Source: Chloroflexota bacterium (lineage in GTDB: Bacteria > Chloroflexota > Anaerolineae > Promineifilales > Promineifilaceae). Taken from it: a DNA stretch of 43,304 nucleotides. Below the pieces are notes generated by a model that was not told the origin of the DNA, ran no database searches, and saw only the letters and a list, made by a program, of their open reading frames with translations. Below, piece after piece: positions 1 to 9,443 of the stretch (the first letter of the stretch is position 1; each line of letters starts with the position of its first letter). The position numbers were made by a program, and so were the translations under genes. Location: positions 1-43,304 of the forward strand of contig JAGNBF010000040.1 of NCBI GenBank assembly GCA_018004935.1, given 5' to 3'.

Positions 1-336
1 CGCCCTACATTTTCGTAGGAGTTCCCCATGGGCCTACGGCGCACCAAGAGGGATGAAAATTTGTAGGACGATTTTGTAAATCGTCCACCGGGCGATTTGC
101 CAAATCGCCCTACATTTTCGTAGGAGTTCCCCATGGGCCTACGGCGCACCAAGAGGGATGAAAATTTGTAGGACGATTTGGTAAATCGTCCACCGGGCGA
201 TTTGCCAAATCGCCCTACATTTTCGTAGGAGTTCCCCATGGGCCTACGGCGCACCAAGAGGGATGAAAATTTGTAGGACGATTTTGTAAATCGTCCACCG
301 GGCGATTTGCCAAATCGCCCTACATTTTCGTAGGAG
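1..336. repeat. Tandem array of a 105-bp unit (three full copies plus a partial fourth)
   Basis: Units start at 1, 106 and 211, and a fourth partial copy starts at 316, so the period is exactly 105 bp and the copies are nearly identical. Each unit contains two hairpin-forming inverted repeats, GTAGGACGATTT..AAATCGTCC and GGGCGATTTG..CAAATCGCCC, the same core as the 119-bp MITE found three times elsewhere in the window. The partial copy ends at the ribosome binding site of the downstream ABC gene. The array probably begins before the window. Confidence 0.93.
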
Positions 337-341
337 TAAAA

Positions 342-1121
342 ATGACCGTTCCGGCCGTTGAGACCATTAATTTGACCCGTCTCTTTGACAAAAAAGTGGC
401 GGTTGATCATTTGAATTTGCAGGTTGCTGAAGGTGAGTTTTTCGGTTTTCTAGGCCCTAATGGGGCTGGCAAATCTACCACCATCAAAATGATTGTAGGT
501 TTGTTACGCCCTACAACGGGCACCGCTAAAATCAGTGGGCTGGATATGTGGCAGGAACCGCTCCAGGCCAAGCAATTGTTGGGGGTGTTGCCGGAAGGAT
601 TAAATCTATATGATCGGCTGACAGCCCGCGAATTTCTGCGTTTTGTGGGCACCATGTATGGTTTGGATCGGCAAACGGTGAATCAGCGCACCGAAGAGCT
701 GTTAGGGCTGATGGATTTAAGTGATGATGCTAATAAACTGGTGATTGATTATTCGCAGGGGATGCGCAAGAAAACGGCCCTCGCGGCCGCGCTCATTCAT
801 GCGCCGCGTGTCATCTTTCTCGATGAGCCATTTGAAGGGGTAGATGCCATTTCTGGGCGAGCCATCCGCCGGGTGTTACAACATCTGGTGGAACAGGGCA
901 CGACTATCTTTTTCTCCTCCCACATTTTAGAAGTTGTCGAACGACTCTGTACGCGGGTAGGTGTTATTGCTGAGGGACGGCTGGTAGCGGAAGGGACAAT
1001 TCCTGAACTGCGGGAGCGTGCGGCCGCGGGCGAAGCCGCCACTCTGGAAGATATTTTCCTTAAAGCGGTGGGGGCCAGCGATGCCGAAACCGAGGAGCGG
1101 AAGTTATCATGGCTGGCTTAG
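342..1121 (+). CDS. ABC transporter ATP-binding protein
   Basis: Cytoplasmic ATPase subunit of an ABC-2 type exporter, 259 residues. Visible motifs are the Walker A GPNGAGKST near residue 39, the signature YSQGMRKK near 138, and the Walker B plus catalytic glutamate in RVIFLDEPFEGVD, followed by the H-loop SSHILE. The start follows TAGGAG with good spacing, and that Shine-Dalgarno sequence lies in the last partial 105-bp repeat. The stop overlaps the next gene by 13 bp, indicating translational coupling with the permease. The exported substrate cannot be read from the sequence. Confidence 0.95.
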   Translation: MTVPAVETINLTRLFDKKVAVDHLNLQVAEGEFFGFLGPNGAGKSTTIKMIVGLLRPTTGTAKISGLDMWQEPLQAKQLLGVLPEGLNLYDRLTAREFLRFVGTMYGLDRQTVNQRTEELLGLMDLSDDANKLVIDYSQGMRKKTALAAALIHAPRVIFLDEPFEGVDAISGRAIRRVLQHLVEQGTTIFFSSHILEVVERLCTRVGVIAEGRLVAEGTIPELRERAAAGEAATLEDIFLKAVGASDAETEERKLSWLA

Positions 1122-2812
1122 GCATTAACTGGCAAAAACAAAAAGCGCTGTTGGTTTTACGCGGCCGCTTGACGCTTCGCCAGTACACCAAAGAACCCGG
1201 CCGTATTTTGTCCGCCATCCTGGCCGCCTTGTTCCTTCTGCCGCTGGTGCTGGGGGCGGCGGTGGGAACCGGGGCCGCTTATCTCTTACTCCCTGAACCC
1301 TGGCCAGGACAGGTGTTGGGGGTAGCACTGGTGATCATGTGGTTTATCTGGTTCAGCCTGCCACTTTTTTCCTTCAATGTCAACGAAGGTCTAGACCCCA
1401 CCCGCCTCATCGTTTACCCCATATCACGGCGCGATTTTGTCGTGACCCTGTTTGCGGGCACACTGTTTGATTACCCCACCTATTTTATGTTACCCCTTTT
1501 CATGGCGGCGCTTATTGGCTGGGGGGTTCGTTTTCCTTTCACCCTGCCCGTATTATTCATCAGTCTGTTGTTGAATTATATGGTGATGGTTCTGACCAGC
1601 CAGTTGGTGGTCAATATCATAGGCGGTTTATTACAGAGTCGTCGTTTTCGCGATGTGATGATTATCATCTTTTCGCTGGTGGGGTCATCGTGCTGGTTTG
1701 TTTCTCAGGCGTGCAACCGGCTGACGGAACAATTTAGTGGGGCGGTAACGGAGGGGCAGGCGATGGAGTTACAGCAGACGTTGACCTCTCTGCGGCCGCT
1801 GACGGTACTACAATGGTTGCCGCCCGGTGCGGCCGCGAAAGCGGTTGAGCAGGCCAGTGTAGGGGCCTGGGGTGAGGCCATCCTCTGGTTGCTGTATACC
1901 CTATTCTGGGTAATAGTGCTGACCTGGGGCTGGTGGCGAGTTCTGCAACGGATTGTTACTGGCGAAGGGTTCCTCATCAACCTGGGCAAAACTGCCGTCC
2001 GTGCGGAAAAAGCCACATCATCCTCCACCGAAAGGGATTGGTTGGCCTGGCTCCCTCCTGAAATCGGGCAAATGGCTCTCAAGGAACTCAAAGCCATTTG
2101 GCGCATCCCCCAACGACGCGTGGCCTTTATTCAAGGGCTGATTATGCCCTTTGTGTTAATCATCATTTTTGGTGCACAAGGGGGCGACTCGTCTGGCCCC
2201 GATAATTCCCGTTTTTCAGTCGCCTTTTTGCCGTTTTATGCCCTGTTCACCTTCTGGGCCAATGGTCAGAACATGTTGGGATTAGAGATGACCGGGCTGA
2301 CGACCTTACTCATGACACCGGTTTCGCGCCAATACATTCTCCTGGGGAAAACATTAGGATTGGGGGTTGTGTCGGGTTTACCTCTCCTGCTTTTGGGCAC
2401 CGTATTGACCATCTTACAAGGGGATATGCTGATTTTGTTGTTTATTCCCGCCGCATTGGGTTTGGGGTTGATGGTATTAGGGGTGATGAGTGTATCCTCG
2501 GTTTATATAGCTTTTCCGACCCAATTTGAGCGTAAGACGGGTCAAAATGCCTTCTCTGGGGGCGGGGGATGTGTTCCGGCAATCGCCAGCCTGTTTGCCG
2601 TACCGGCGGTGATTGCGTTATTGAGTCTGCCTGTGGCCGCGCCGCTGGCAATTGGTTTGTTGTCTGATCTCTCCTGGCTGGTGATCGTGGGGGCTGTGGT
2701 GAGTGTGTTTTATGGCCCATTGGTATTGTGGCTGGGCACATACCTGGGGGGACGAGCCTTACAGACACGGGAACCAGAACTGTTGCAGGCAACGCGGCCG
2801 CAGGGTACATAA
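1109..2812 (+). CDS. ABC-2 type transporter permease
   Basis: Large integral membrane protein of 567 residues with many hydrophobic segments (for example around residues 35-60, 80-95, 110-170, 180-200, 345-360, 415-470 and 495-550). It starts inside the end of the ATPase gene and is its likely membrane partner in an export complex. A soluble loop lies near residues 290-340. The gene contains three GCGGCCGC octamers in frame. The family is general (ABC-2/YhaP-like), so substrate assignment would be guesswork. Confidence 0.88.
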   Translation: MAGLGINWQKQKALLVLRGRLTLRQYTKEPGRILSAILAALFLLPLVLGAAVGTGAAYLLLPEPWPGQVLGVALVIMWFIWFSLPLFSFNVNEGLDPTRLIVYPISRRDFVVTLFAGTLFDYPTYFMLPLFMAALIGWGVRFPFTLPVLFISLLLNYMVMVLTSQLVVNIIGGLLQSRRFRDVMIIIFSLVGSSCWFVSQACNRLTEQFSGAVTEGQAMELQQTLTSLRPLTVLQWLPPGAAAKAVEQASVGAWGEAILWLLYTLFWVIVLTWGWWRVLQRIVTGEGFLINLGKTAVRAEKATSSSTERDWLAWLPPEIGQMALKELKAIWRIPQRRVAFIQGLIMPFVLIIIFGAQGGDSSGPDNSRFSVAFLPFYALFTFWANGQNMLGLEMTGLTTLLMTPVSRQYILLGKTLGLGVVSGLPLLLLGTVLTILQGDMLILLFIPAALGLGLMVLGVMSVSSVYIAFPTQFERKTGQNAFSGGGGCVPAIASLFAVPAVIALLSLPVAAPLAIGLLSDLSWLVIVGAVVSVFYGPLVLWLGTYLGGRALQTREPELLQATRPQGT

Positions 2813-2938
2813 AATTGTCGCCCATTCTTAACAATCATTCGTAGATAACTTTTGCCGCCACACCCCACGAATCCCGCCAGAACCAGATGGAAGAGAGGGG
2901 TTTTGGTCGCCTATTACATACGAGTATAATCGCGCCCT

Positions 2939-4762
2939 ATGAGGCAAAAGGAAACCCATAAACATCTGATTCTGGCAACAACCGCTTTCATTCCCTTCCT
3001 TATTTTGCTGTTCTGGCAATCCGTATTAAACCCCTCAGTTAATACCAACGGCACTTTGTTACTTTCGCCCCCTTCGGGTAGTTATAACCACTCCCTATTA
3101 TTAAAGATGAATATTGATCAGGGGCAAGGCGAAATTCGTTATACCCTTGATGGCAGTAACCCTATAACAACGGGCCTGCGCTACGAATCACCTGTTCCCA
3201 TAACGGGCGAGGGTGTATTCATTGTCCGTGCCCGCCATCTCCTGCCCAATGGCGATTTCGGCCCGGAAGTTTTTGGTACCTACATCATCGGTTTGGAAAC
3301 ATCCTTGCCCCTTTTATCCATCATTATCGAGCCTGATGACATGTGGGGAAGTGAACAAGGAATATGGGCCAATCCGTTTGGGCGTGGTTTTGCCTGGGAA
3401 CGCACCGCACAACTGATGTTTTTCGAGGGCGACCGTAGTGATAACCCACAGGGATTAGCTTTCTCAACACCGGCCGGACTGCGCATTCATGGCTCGGCTT
3501 CGCGAGCCTATCCCAAGAAATCTATTCGTATTTATTTTCGCAGTGAGTATGGTAATGGACGTCTCGATTACCCTCTGTATACCGAAAATGTACCCTGGGA
3601 TCGTCTAATACTCCACGCTGGGGGGCAAGATTATGCCGCCCCTGAATATGGGGCCAATTGGACTTTACTGCGTGCCCAATTGTTTTATGAGTTAGCGGCC
3701 GCGACAGAGGCAATTGCGCCCCAGACCCGCCCTGTTCTCCTTTTTGTTAATGGACAGCTCTTGGGTGTTTACCAATTACGCAACCAATTAACCGACCGCT
3801 ACCTCCTGGATCGGTATGGGTTTGAAGAAGTGCGAATGTTCGCCATTTCTGGGGATCTCGGCTCTTTGGGTTTAGATGTTGCCCCCCTGCCTGAAGATGT
3901 TCTACTGACAAATCCAGAACAGGTACAGGCCCGCGATGAATGGCTCAAAATCTTAAACGAGATTACTACAAGCGATCTAAATGACTCCGCTGTTCAAGCC
4001 CGACTGGCTGAACGTATAGACTTTGGCAATTTTTGGGATTACATTATTTTGCAGATGTATAGCGGTAATACCGATTGGTTACGCAATAATGTCGAACAAT
4101 TTCAGCCCACCAATGGGGATCAGCGCTGGCGCTGGCTGTTATGGGATGTGGATTATAGTTTTGGCCTGGCTCCCTGGAGTGATGTCTCTTATGACATGGT
4201 GAATTGGCTTTTCACGAATCAACATCCTGTTTTTGAAAGAGGATCATTAATGTTGCGCCTCTTGCTCCAGCAAGAAACATACCGCAACACTTATCTGGTG
4301 CGTCTGGCCGATCTGCTGAATACAACCCTGGCCCCCAACACTGTTGCCAATCAGTTAGACCTCATGGCCTCAGAAATGCGGCCGGATATGCACTTTGAAA
4401 CCGATTTATGGAATAGCCCAGGGGATTGGGAAGCCAGTGTGGCTGAGATGCGCGATTTTGTCTTGCGCCGACCAGATTTTATGCGGCAACAGCATATTGA
4501 TGGTTTTAATCTGGGGGGAATAGCCACCATCACATTAATTGCGCCTACCCGAGGTGGAGCACTCTCTCTCAATGAATCTATTGAAGTTGACCAGGATTGG
4601 TCTGGGATCTATTTCTTGGATACAACAATTACGATTACAGCTATCCCTGATGATGGTTATGTTTTTGTAAAATGGTCAGACTCTTCTTTACCTGCCCAGG
4701 CGCAATTAGTGTGGGATGTAACGGGTGATCAACAATTTGCCCCAATCTTTGAACGCCGCTGA
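2939..4762 (+). CDS. CotH kinase family protein with N-terminal chitobiase-like beta domain
   Basis: 607 residues. An N-terminal signal/anchor helix (about 10-30) is followed by a small beta domain with the pattern IRYTLDGSNP near 65-75, typical of the C-terminal chitobiase/beta-hexosaminidase (CHB_HEX_C) module. A CotH-like kinase domain follows: GLRIHGSASRAYPKKSIRI near 180, VNGQLLGVYQLRNQ near 275, and LLWDVDYSFG near 400 as the likely metal-binding aspartate motif. A beta-type tail follows. CotH proteins are atypical secreted protein kinases. The gene is convergent with a DUF4956/VTC operon, a combination seen repeatedly in other bacteria. The substrate is unknown. Confidence 0.85.
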   Translation: MRQKETHKHLILATTAFIPFLILLFWQSVLNPSVNTNGTLLLSPPSGSYNHSLLLKMNIDQGQGEIRYTLDGSNPITTGLRYESPVPITGEGVFIVRARHLLPNGDFGPEVFGTYIIGLETSLPLLSIIIEPDDMWGSEQGIWANPFGRGFAWERTAQLMFFEGDRSDNPQGLAFSTPAGLRIHGSASRAYPKKSIRIYFRSEYGNGRLDYPLYTENVPWDRLILHAGGQDYAAPEYGANWTLLRAQLFYELAAATEAIAPQTRPVLLFVNGQLLGVYQLRNQLTDRYLLDRYGFEEVRMFAISGDLGSLGLDVAPLPEDVLLTNPEQVQARDEWLKILNEITTSDLNDSAVQARLAERIDFGNFWDYIILQMYSGNTDWLRNNVEQFQPTNGDQRWRWLLWDVDYSFGLAPWSDVSYDMVNWLFTNQHPVFERGSLMLRLLLQQETYRNTYLVRLADLLNTTLAPNTVANQLDLMASEMRPDMHFETDLWNSPGDWEASVAEMRDFVLRRPDFMRQQHIDGFNLGGIATITLIAPTRGGALSLNESIEVDQDWSGIYFLDTTITITAIPDDGYVFVKWSDSSLPAQAQLVWDVTGDQQFAPIFERR

Positions 4763-4896
4763 TCTTCTCGTTATCACATATACTGGTAACGGGCATAATT
4801 TGCGGTTTGTTGCCGTGTCGCTTTATTGCCGTGTCGGGTATATCTGAGGCCACCCCCACCCCTAACCCCGCCCCCAGGGGCGGGGAATTATTTTTG

Positions 4897-4932
4897 GCGC
4901 GGTTTGGCGGGCGTCTGCCCGCCAAACCGCGC
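4897..4932. terminator. Perfect 16-bp hairpin between convergent genes
   Basis: GCGCGGTTTGGCGGGC pairs perfectly with its reverse complement across a GTCT loop. It sits between the CotH gene and the convergent membrane-protein gene. It lacks a clear U-tract, so a terminator role is inferred from position. Confidence 0.5.
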
Positions 4933-4980
4933 TGTTGGGTTTTATTCCTTAGTGAATATCTAAAAATAACTTCCCGGTTT

Positions 4981-5014
4981 AGACCTGACAGGTTTTCGGA
5001 AACCTGTCAGGTCT
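4981..5014. terminator. Dispersed hairpin AGACCTGACAGGTTT, terminator-like
   Basis: Fifteen-base perfect arms with a TCGG loop. A near-identical element with the same flanks (CCGGTTT before, GGAACTTA after) lies at 39302-39335, and a variant (AGACCCTAAAGGTTT) follows gcvP at 36392-36425. All three follow or separate genes, suggesting a mobile or amplified terminator family. Confidence 0.6.
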
Positions 5015-5057
5015 GCGCGGAACTTATTCTTGGACGATTACTTAGTTGTTAATTGTG

Positions 5058-7193
5058 CTATTCGCCTATTGTCAGGGTTTGCCACAAAAGGGCACGATCA
5101 GCCGGTTGTTCACCTTCTGCACTGGTAACGGGCAGGCGTTCGCCGCTTTCTGGTAAATAGACACCGGTTCGCAGAGAGTATATCCCCGCAGGTAAGTCGG
5201 CAGGGATGTTCAGGTGATGTTCATGGGGAATGGTTGTGCCGGGGTGCCAACCACGTGTAGGGTAGCGGCCGCTAAAAGGGACACCATCGGAACCCGCAAC
5301 CAGATTGCCCGCCGAATCAACCAGATGGACAAAGATGTTGTAGTTTTGTGTCGGCGTTTGCTCTGCTTGCCAGTAAAGAGTAATAGTCAATTGCCCCCCA
5401 GGAGCGGCCGCGCCTTCGACCAACGCTGAATAAAGCTGAATGCCATCAGCAAATTTAGCGTGCAACAACTCGCCAGATGGTTCACCTATCCAGGGAACTG
5501 CCACATAACCCAATAAGACTTGATCCAACGGATTGCTGTCGCCGTCTCGGTAAATGGTAAGTGGCTCAAGTCCTATCGTTTTCCGTAAGACGAGATTAAC
5601 AGGGTAGGCGCCTACAGGAATTTCGGGCACGACCGTCAACGAGCGTTCCACAGACAGTGTTTGCCCCTTTTGCCACCAATCATTAGAGATGTTATCGGGC
5701 GTGACGACATCTATCTGAGCATAAGGTACGCCTTCGAGGGGGTTGGTAATATTGATAACGGTATTAAAGGGGGTGACAGGGCCATCGGCTCGCATGATAA
5801 GAGCGACCGTCACGGTACCACCCGGCTCCAAAATGAGGGGGGTGTAGCGATAGCCGGTGATGCTCAGATTTAGAGGTGTGCTTACATTTATAGGATAGAC
5901 AGGCACTGTGTCCGCCAGTGGGCCATTCTTGTGCCAAACAGTAAGCGGCCGTTCAAAATTTGAGGTGATATAAGCGATTTCGTACCAGTCCTGAAACCAG
6001 TTACTGTTTGTAAGCTGTTGCCAGGCTAATGTTGGCTCACTAACAACCCATTCTGGGTGAGTTGCTACCAGTATCATCCCATAATCGCCAACCGTTTCCC
6101 CCTTTTCCCAGGCCACATTCACAGAGTTTAACAGCCAGCCCAGGCGGCTGGAGCCAGCGAGGGTTTGGGGTTTTAGCTCCTGTTGTTCAAACCAGGTAAC
6201 AACGGCTTCTTCTGCCTGGAGATGCGCCCAGGGTTGTAGCCGATAGCGCATGACTAAAGACATACTCAAGGCGATTGTTAATGTTACCCCTACAGCTATG
6301 GTCAAAATTGTCGCGGATGGTTCGGCAATGGTGAAGAGCGTCTGTTGTTGTACCAATAGAATCGTTTGCTGGAAACCCAACACGACAAGCCAGGTGAGGA
6401 CAACAGCTAACACGGTCTGTCCCAGTAGAGGATCTGTCATCAGGGCGACGGGTAGCCAGGCCAACCATAACCAAAGAGGATCTTGTATGTCTGACTGTTT
6501 GATGAGGGTCCCCATGCCCAGTAGAAACAAGGGAATGGCGATCCAGTAAAGTTGGCTTTCATAAAGCAAGCGGGAGAAGGCGGTTTGGAAATCTGCCCAT
6601 AATGACAAATGGAGATATGGCCCGCGAAGTCCTAAAATAATTAGCGAAGCCGCGGCCGCAAAAATCCAGCCCCACCCTTTTTTTGCCTGCCAGGCCAGCC
6701 AGACTAGAGCTAATACGGCCAATGACCAATCGGGCCAAATGAAAAGTAGCAACAATAAGCCCAAGATTCCTCGCCAGATGGGGCGCGAGCGTCCGGTTGT
6801 CAGCCAGAGAGCCAGGGCTAACACCCAGCCCAGTGGTAAACCCAACGTATTGAACTGTACCGGTGACAGAACGAGCAATAACGTACCTAAAAGGGCTAGT
6901 GACTGGTAATTTAGACAGCGTTGCAAACCCTGTTTGAATTGCCAACCCGCTATGGCCCAGCCACAAGCACTTAGCAACGCGGGAAACCAGACATGATTGA
7001 TCACCCCCAAAAGGATGGTCCAGAGTGGCAAAGGGGCAGTTAAAGTATCTGGGCTGAGGAGAGGTTGGGTCTGAGAAGCGTGAGCCAGTGAAGCATAGGC
7101 TAAATCGGCCAGGAATGGCCGCCACCATAGGGTCAAAACAAGGGGTAAGATGAAGAGGAACGTCGGGAAAAAACGTTCAAGCTGTTTGGCCAT
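5058..7193 (-). CDS. Polytopic membrane protein with C-terminal extracytoplasmic beta domain
   Basis: About 711 residues from the ATG at 7193. That start is preferred over the longer reading frame from 7235, which would overlap the upstream VTC gene. The first ~300 residues are a series of hydrophobic helices resembling a glycosyltransferase-type (PMT/GT-C-like) membrane protein, though no catalytic motif is obvious. Residues ~400-711 are soluble and beta-rich, with the pattern LTITLYWQAEQ..NIFVHLVD seen in many Chloroflexota surface proteins. It is the last gene of the DUF4956-VTC operon. Function unknown. Confidence 0.75.
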   Translation of the reverse strand: MAKQLERFFPTFLFILPLVLTLWWRPFLADLAYASLAHASQTQPLLSPDTLTAPLPLWTILLGVINHVWFPALLSACGWAIAGWQFKQGLQRCLNYQSLALLGTLLLVLSPVQFNTLGLPLGWVLALALWLTTGRSRPIWRGILGLLLLLFIWPDWSLAVLALVWLAWQAKKGWGWIFAAAASLIILGLRGPYLHLSLWADFQTAFSRLLYESQLYWIAIPLFLLGMGTLIKQSDIQDPLWLWLAWLPVALMTDPLLGQTVLAVVLTWLVVLGFQQTILLVQQQTLFTIAEPSATILTIAVGVTLTIALSMSLVMRYRLQPWAHLQAEEAVVTWFEQQELKPQTLAGSSRLGWLLNSVNVAWEKGETVGDYGMILVATHPEWVVSEPTLAWQQLTNSNWFQDWYEIAYITSNFERPLTVWHKNGPLADTVPVYPINVSTPLNLSITGYRYTPLILEPGGTVTVALIMRADGPVTPFNTVINITNPLEGVPYAQIDVVTPDNISNDWWQKGQTLSVERSLTVVPEIPVGAYPVNLVLRKTIGLEPLTIYRDGDSNPLDQVLLGYVAVPWIGEPSGELLHAKFADGIQLYSALVEGAAAPGGQLTITLYWQAEQTPTQNYNIFVHLVDSAGNLVAGSDGVPFSGRYPTRGWHPGTTIPHEHHLNIPADLPAGIYSLRTGVYLPESGERLPVTSAEGEQPADRALLWQTLTIGE

Positions 7194-7203
7194 AGGTGAA
7201 TTT

Positions 7204-7878
7204 CTAAAACAAGAATGCTTGAACGCCCGTGACATACTTGGAGTAACGAACGCGTAGAAGAGGAAGATGATTGATTGTTTCTTCCAGTTGGTCGGCCGCG
7301 GCCGCGGGAGCCTTCAATTCTATAATCACCTGATCTGTCAGGGGTAAGGCACGCCTGAGATTGGGGTAGCGACTCAAGCGTTGATCGTAGGTTTTTAATT
7401 TGTAATCCAACGTCACACGGATAACTTTATCCGCCGAAACAAAGTATTCACGAAAATATTGGGTTAGCAACGTTGGCTGAGTTGCTTCTAACAGGGGAAT
7501 ATGCCAGGGATGGGGTGTTATACGAAGGAGATGACGTTGGATTTGCCGATAAGATTGAGTTAGATCCACAGGTTCAGGTAACTCAAAGACAAGTTTACCG
7601 CCTAACAAATTCTCTTTATATTTCAGTTCTAACCTGGTCTCAACCTGATCACTACCCATACCATACCACCGCAAGCGCAGTTTATTGCGCCAGGCATTAC
7701 CAATCAAATTGGCCTCATAACTATTAAGATCAATTGTGTCAAAATAGATCGAGTTGACTTGTCGTGAGGCGTGGTGACGACGAAATCGTTCGGGATGGAT
7801 ATTCAGTTGTGATCGTAAAGCAGAAAGGGTCAGCAAAGGCGCGACAAATTTAAGTTCGTAACGTAGTTCAGCCATCAC
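7204..7878 (-). CDS. VTC domain polyphosphate polymerase
   Basis: 224 residues matching the VTC catalytic tunnel fold: an N-terminal RYELKF motif, SIYFDT near residue 44, KLRLRWYG near 66, RLELKYK near 82, a late TLDYKL, and VIIELKAP near 185. These Arg/Lys/Glu-rich strands line the active site that polymerises polyphosphate from ATP in the eukaryotic VTC complex. The stop precedes the next gene's start by 10 bp, and the start nearly abuts the DUF4956 stop. The annotation rests on motif recognition. Confidence 0.88.
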   Translation of the reverse strand: MMAELRYELKFVAPLLTLSALRSQLNIHPERFRRHHASRQVNSIYFDTIDLNSYEANLIGNAWRNKLRLRWYGMGSDQVETRLELKYKENLLGGKLVFELPEPVDLTQSYRQIQRHLLRITPHPWHIPLLEATQPTLLTQYFREYFVSADKVIRVTLDYKLKTYDQRLSRYPNLRRALPLTDQVIIELKAPAAAADQLEETINHLPLLRVRYSKYVTGVQAFLF

Positions 7879-8547
7879 TCAAGCCGTTAACATGTTAGCC
7901 TGTTCGATAAAGCTAAGTTCAGCGAGAGGATAACGAGCACGCACCGCAATAATGAGGGGTGACAGATCATCTATTGACTTAACTTGAAGCATCCAGGCGA
8001 CATTGATACTCCCAGCCACTGTATCTAAACGACGTAATTCAGCTACTTCAGAATGTTGTTGCACAATCTCTTTAATATCCGCAAAGGTTGCATTGGTATC
8101 ATCAACGGCAATACTAATATAGAGGTTGCTCTTCTGATTTTGAGTGGTAATTTGCAGGCGGAGGTAAAGGTATGCCAGGATAATGGCAACAGCCATCGTA
8201 GTTGGCATACGTTGGTTAGCACCTATGCCTAAACCAGTAGCAATAGCCAGAAACAGAAAGACCAACTCTTCTGGCTCTTTGATGGCGGTACGGAAACGAA
8301 CAATTGAGAGAGAGCCAACTAAACCTAAGGACAGTGCCAGGGAAGACTGGACGATAGAAATAATTAAAACGGTGGTGATAGCCAGCGGTGGTAGATTGTT
8401 AGCAAAGCGTGAGCGATTGGATAACGAACGTCCGAAACGAATATAAAACCAGGCGGTAAAGCTGGAGAGAATGATCGAAAGCAATAAATTAATTGCTAGT
8501 GTATCTAGTTGCAGATCCGGTGTTGTTAAATTGAGAATATCATCCAT
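7879..8547 (-). CDS. DUF4956 family membrane protein
   Basis: 222 residues. About four hydrophobic segments lie in the first 140 residues, and the conserved block LGLVGSLSIVRFRTAIKEP (near 75-95) is characteristic of DUF4956. A soluble C-terminal alpha/beta domain follows. DUF4956 genes are regularly found next to VTC-type polyphosphate polymerases and CotH kinases, as here. It heads the three-gene minus-strand operon. The molecular role is not known, though involvement in polyphosphate handling is a reasonable inference. Confidence 0.88.
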   Translation of the reverse strand: MDDILNLTTPDLQLDTLAINLLLSIILSSFTAWFYIRFGRSLSNRSRFANNLPPLAITTVLIISIVQSSLALSLGLVGSLSIVRFRTAIKEPEELVFLFLAIATGLGIGANQRMPTTMAVAIILAYLYLRLQITTQNQKSNLYISIAVDDTNATFADIKEIVQQHSEVAELRRLDTVAGSINVAWMLQVKSIDDLSPLIIAVRARYPLAELSFIEQANMLTA

Positions 8548-8623
8548 CAGATTTTACGCTTCCCAGAAAGAGTATGGAAGTATATCATTGATTGGTTTAC
8601 CGACAATTCGGGTAACTGCTAAG

Positions 8624-8841
8624 CAGTAATTCTCAATTTAACCAACGGTTAAAACCGTTGCCCGCCAAAAGCACGCTCGAAAAATGGCCCAACCCGTAGC
8701 CCAGTTGACCGCCGGGCTATCAGTACCAGGCCCTACGGGCTAAAACAGCAGGCCAACGGCCTTCGTAATCATAACCCGGCCCGTTTTACGGCCGGGCGGC
8801 CTCACCATTTTTAGACGTTCAGGCCAAATTGAGAATTGCTG
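8624..8841. mobile_element. MITE-like element with 16-bp terminal inverted repeats and near-perfect 9-bp target duplication
   Basis: The ends CAGTAATTCTCAATTT (8624-8639) and AAATTGAGAATTGCTG (8826-8841) are inverted repeats with one mismatch. Immediate flanks are ACTGCTAAG (8615-8623) and ACTACTAAG (8842-8850), 8 of 9 identical. The interior contains further inverted repeats (CAACGGTTAAAACCGTTG) and no open reading frame. Non-coding, about 218 bp. Confidence 0.65.
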
Positions 8842-8849
8842 ACTACTAA

Positions 8850-9443
8850 GACCCTCGAGGGCTGAGTTTGTTGAAGCCGCGTGTTGCCTTCGACAAGCTC
8901 AGGTAAAGGCTTCGTAATCGTCCCAAAATAACCTGGGTGGCGCGGCAGGAGACCGGCCACAGCAAATCGCTAGTGCACCTGGGCGGAACTCTCTCGCAGG
9001 TTTAGAAACCAGGTTTTTCTCCTGTAAAGCATTCTGAATTTGCTGTAAAAACCTGGTTTCTACTTATGCCGTACTGTACCAGGTTAATTGCCAACGATTA
9101 CTTAGTAGTTGGTGGATGTGGCCACGAAGGATAAACCGAAAAGGGATCGCCGTTCGACATGGAGCCATAATTTATGATTTTCTAGACCTGGTTGCTCCAG
9201 AAGAACGGAGTAACCGGTCCCGCTTATGATTAATAATGAGATGAGGGAGTCGAAATTGATCGCCTAAAAGTAGCGTTTTCGTATTGGTGTGATGAGATCG
9301 CGAGGTGGGGCGCAAAGCAAAAAATTGTGTAGTCAGGTTTATACATGACCTTTGTCATTCTATTAATGAGGCTTCTTAACCATTAAAATGCTTCACGCAT
9401 TGGTTGTTATAGAAATTATCTGTCTCATAAGGAATGTTGGCGT
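8850..9443. other. Gene-free spacer with short structured repeats
   Basis: About 590 bp without a credible gene. It contains a 28-bp dispersed repeat (8936-8963), a hairpin with perfect 16-bp arms (TAGAAACCAGGTTTTT at 9003-9018 with 9047-9062), and presumably the promoter of the small gene at 9444. No GCGGCCGC was seen. Confidence 0.6.
8936..8963 (+). repeat. Dispersed repeat GGTGGC..GGAGACCGGCCACAGC, copy 1
   Basis: One of three copies of a ~29-bp sequence in the window. Copy 2 is at 9866-9894 (opposite strand) and copy 3 at 22191-22219. The core has an imperfect GGTC..GACC dyad. Copy 3 lies inside a coding sequence. Confidence 0.75.

Larger units (their letters stand above)
4763..5057. repeat. 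Gene-free spacer filled with dispersed GC-rich and hairpin repeats
   Basis: This convergent intergenic region holds a GC-box palindrome (CCCCGCCCCCAGGGGCGGGG, 4867-4886), a 16-bp-arm hairpin at 4897-4932 and a second hairpin at 4981-5014. The CCCCGCCCC/GGGGCGGGG block recurs at 15687-15708 inside another element. The hairpins could serve as bidirectional terminators for the two converging genes. No coding sequence is evident. Confidence 0.7.

Noticed and set aside
5058-7235. Longer start at 7235 for the membrane protein
   Set aside because: It would overlap the VTC gene; the ATG at 7193 starts a plausible membrane protein.
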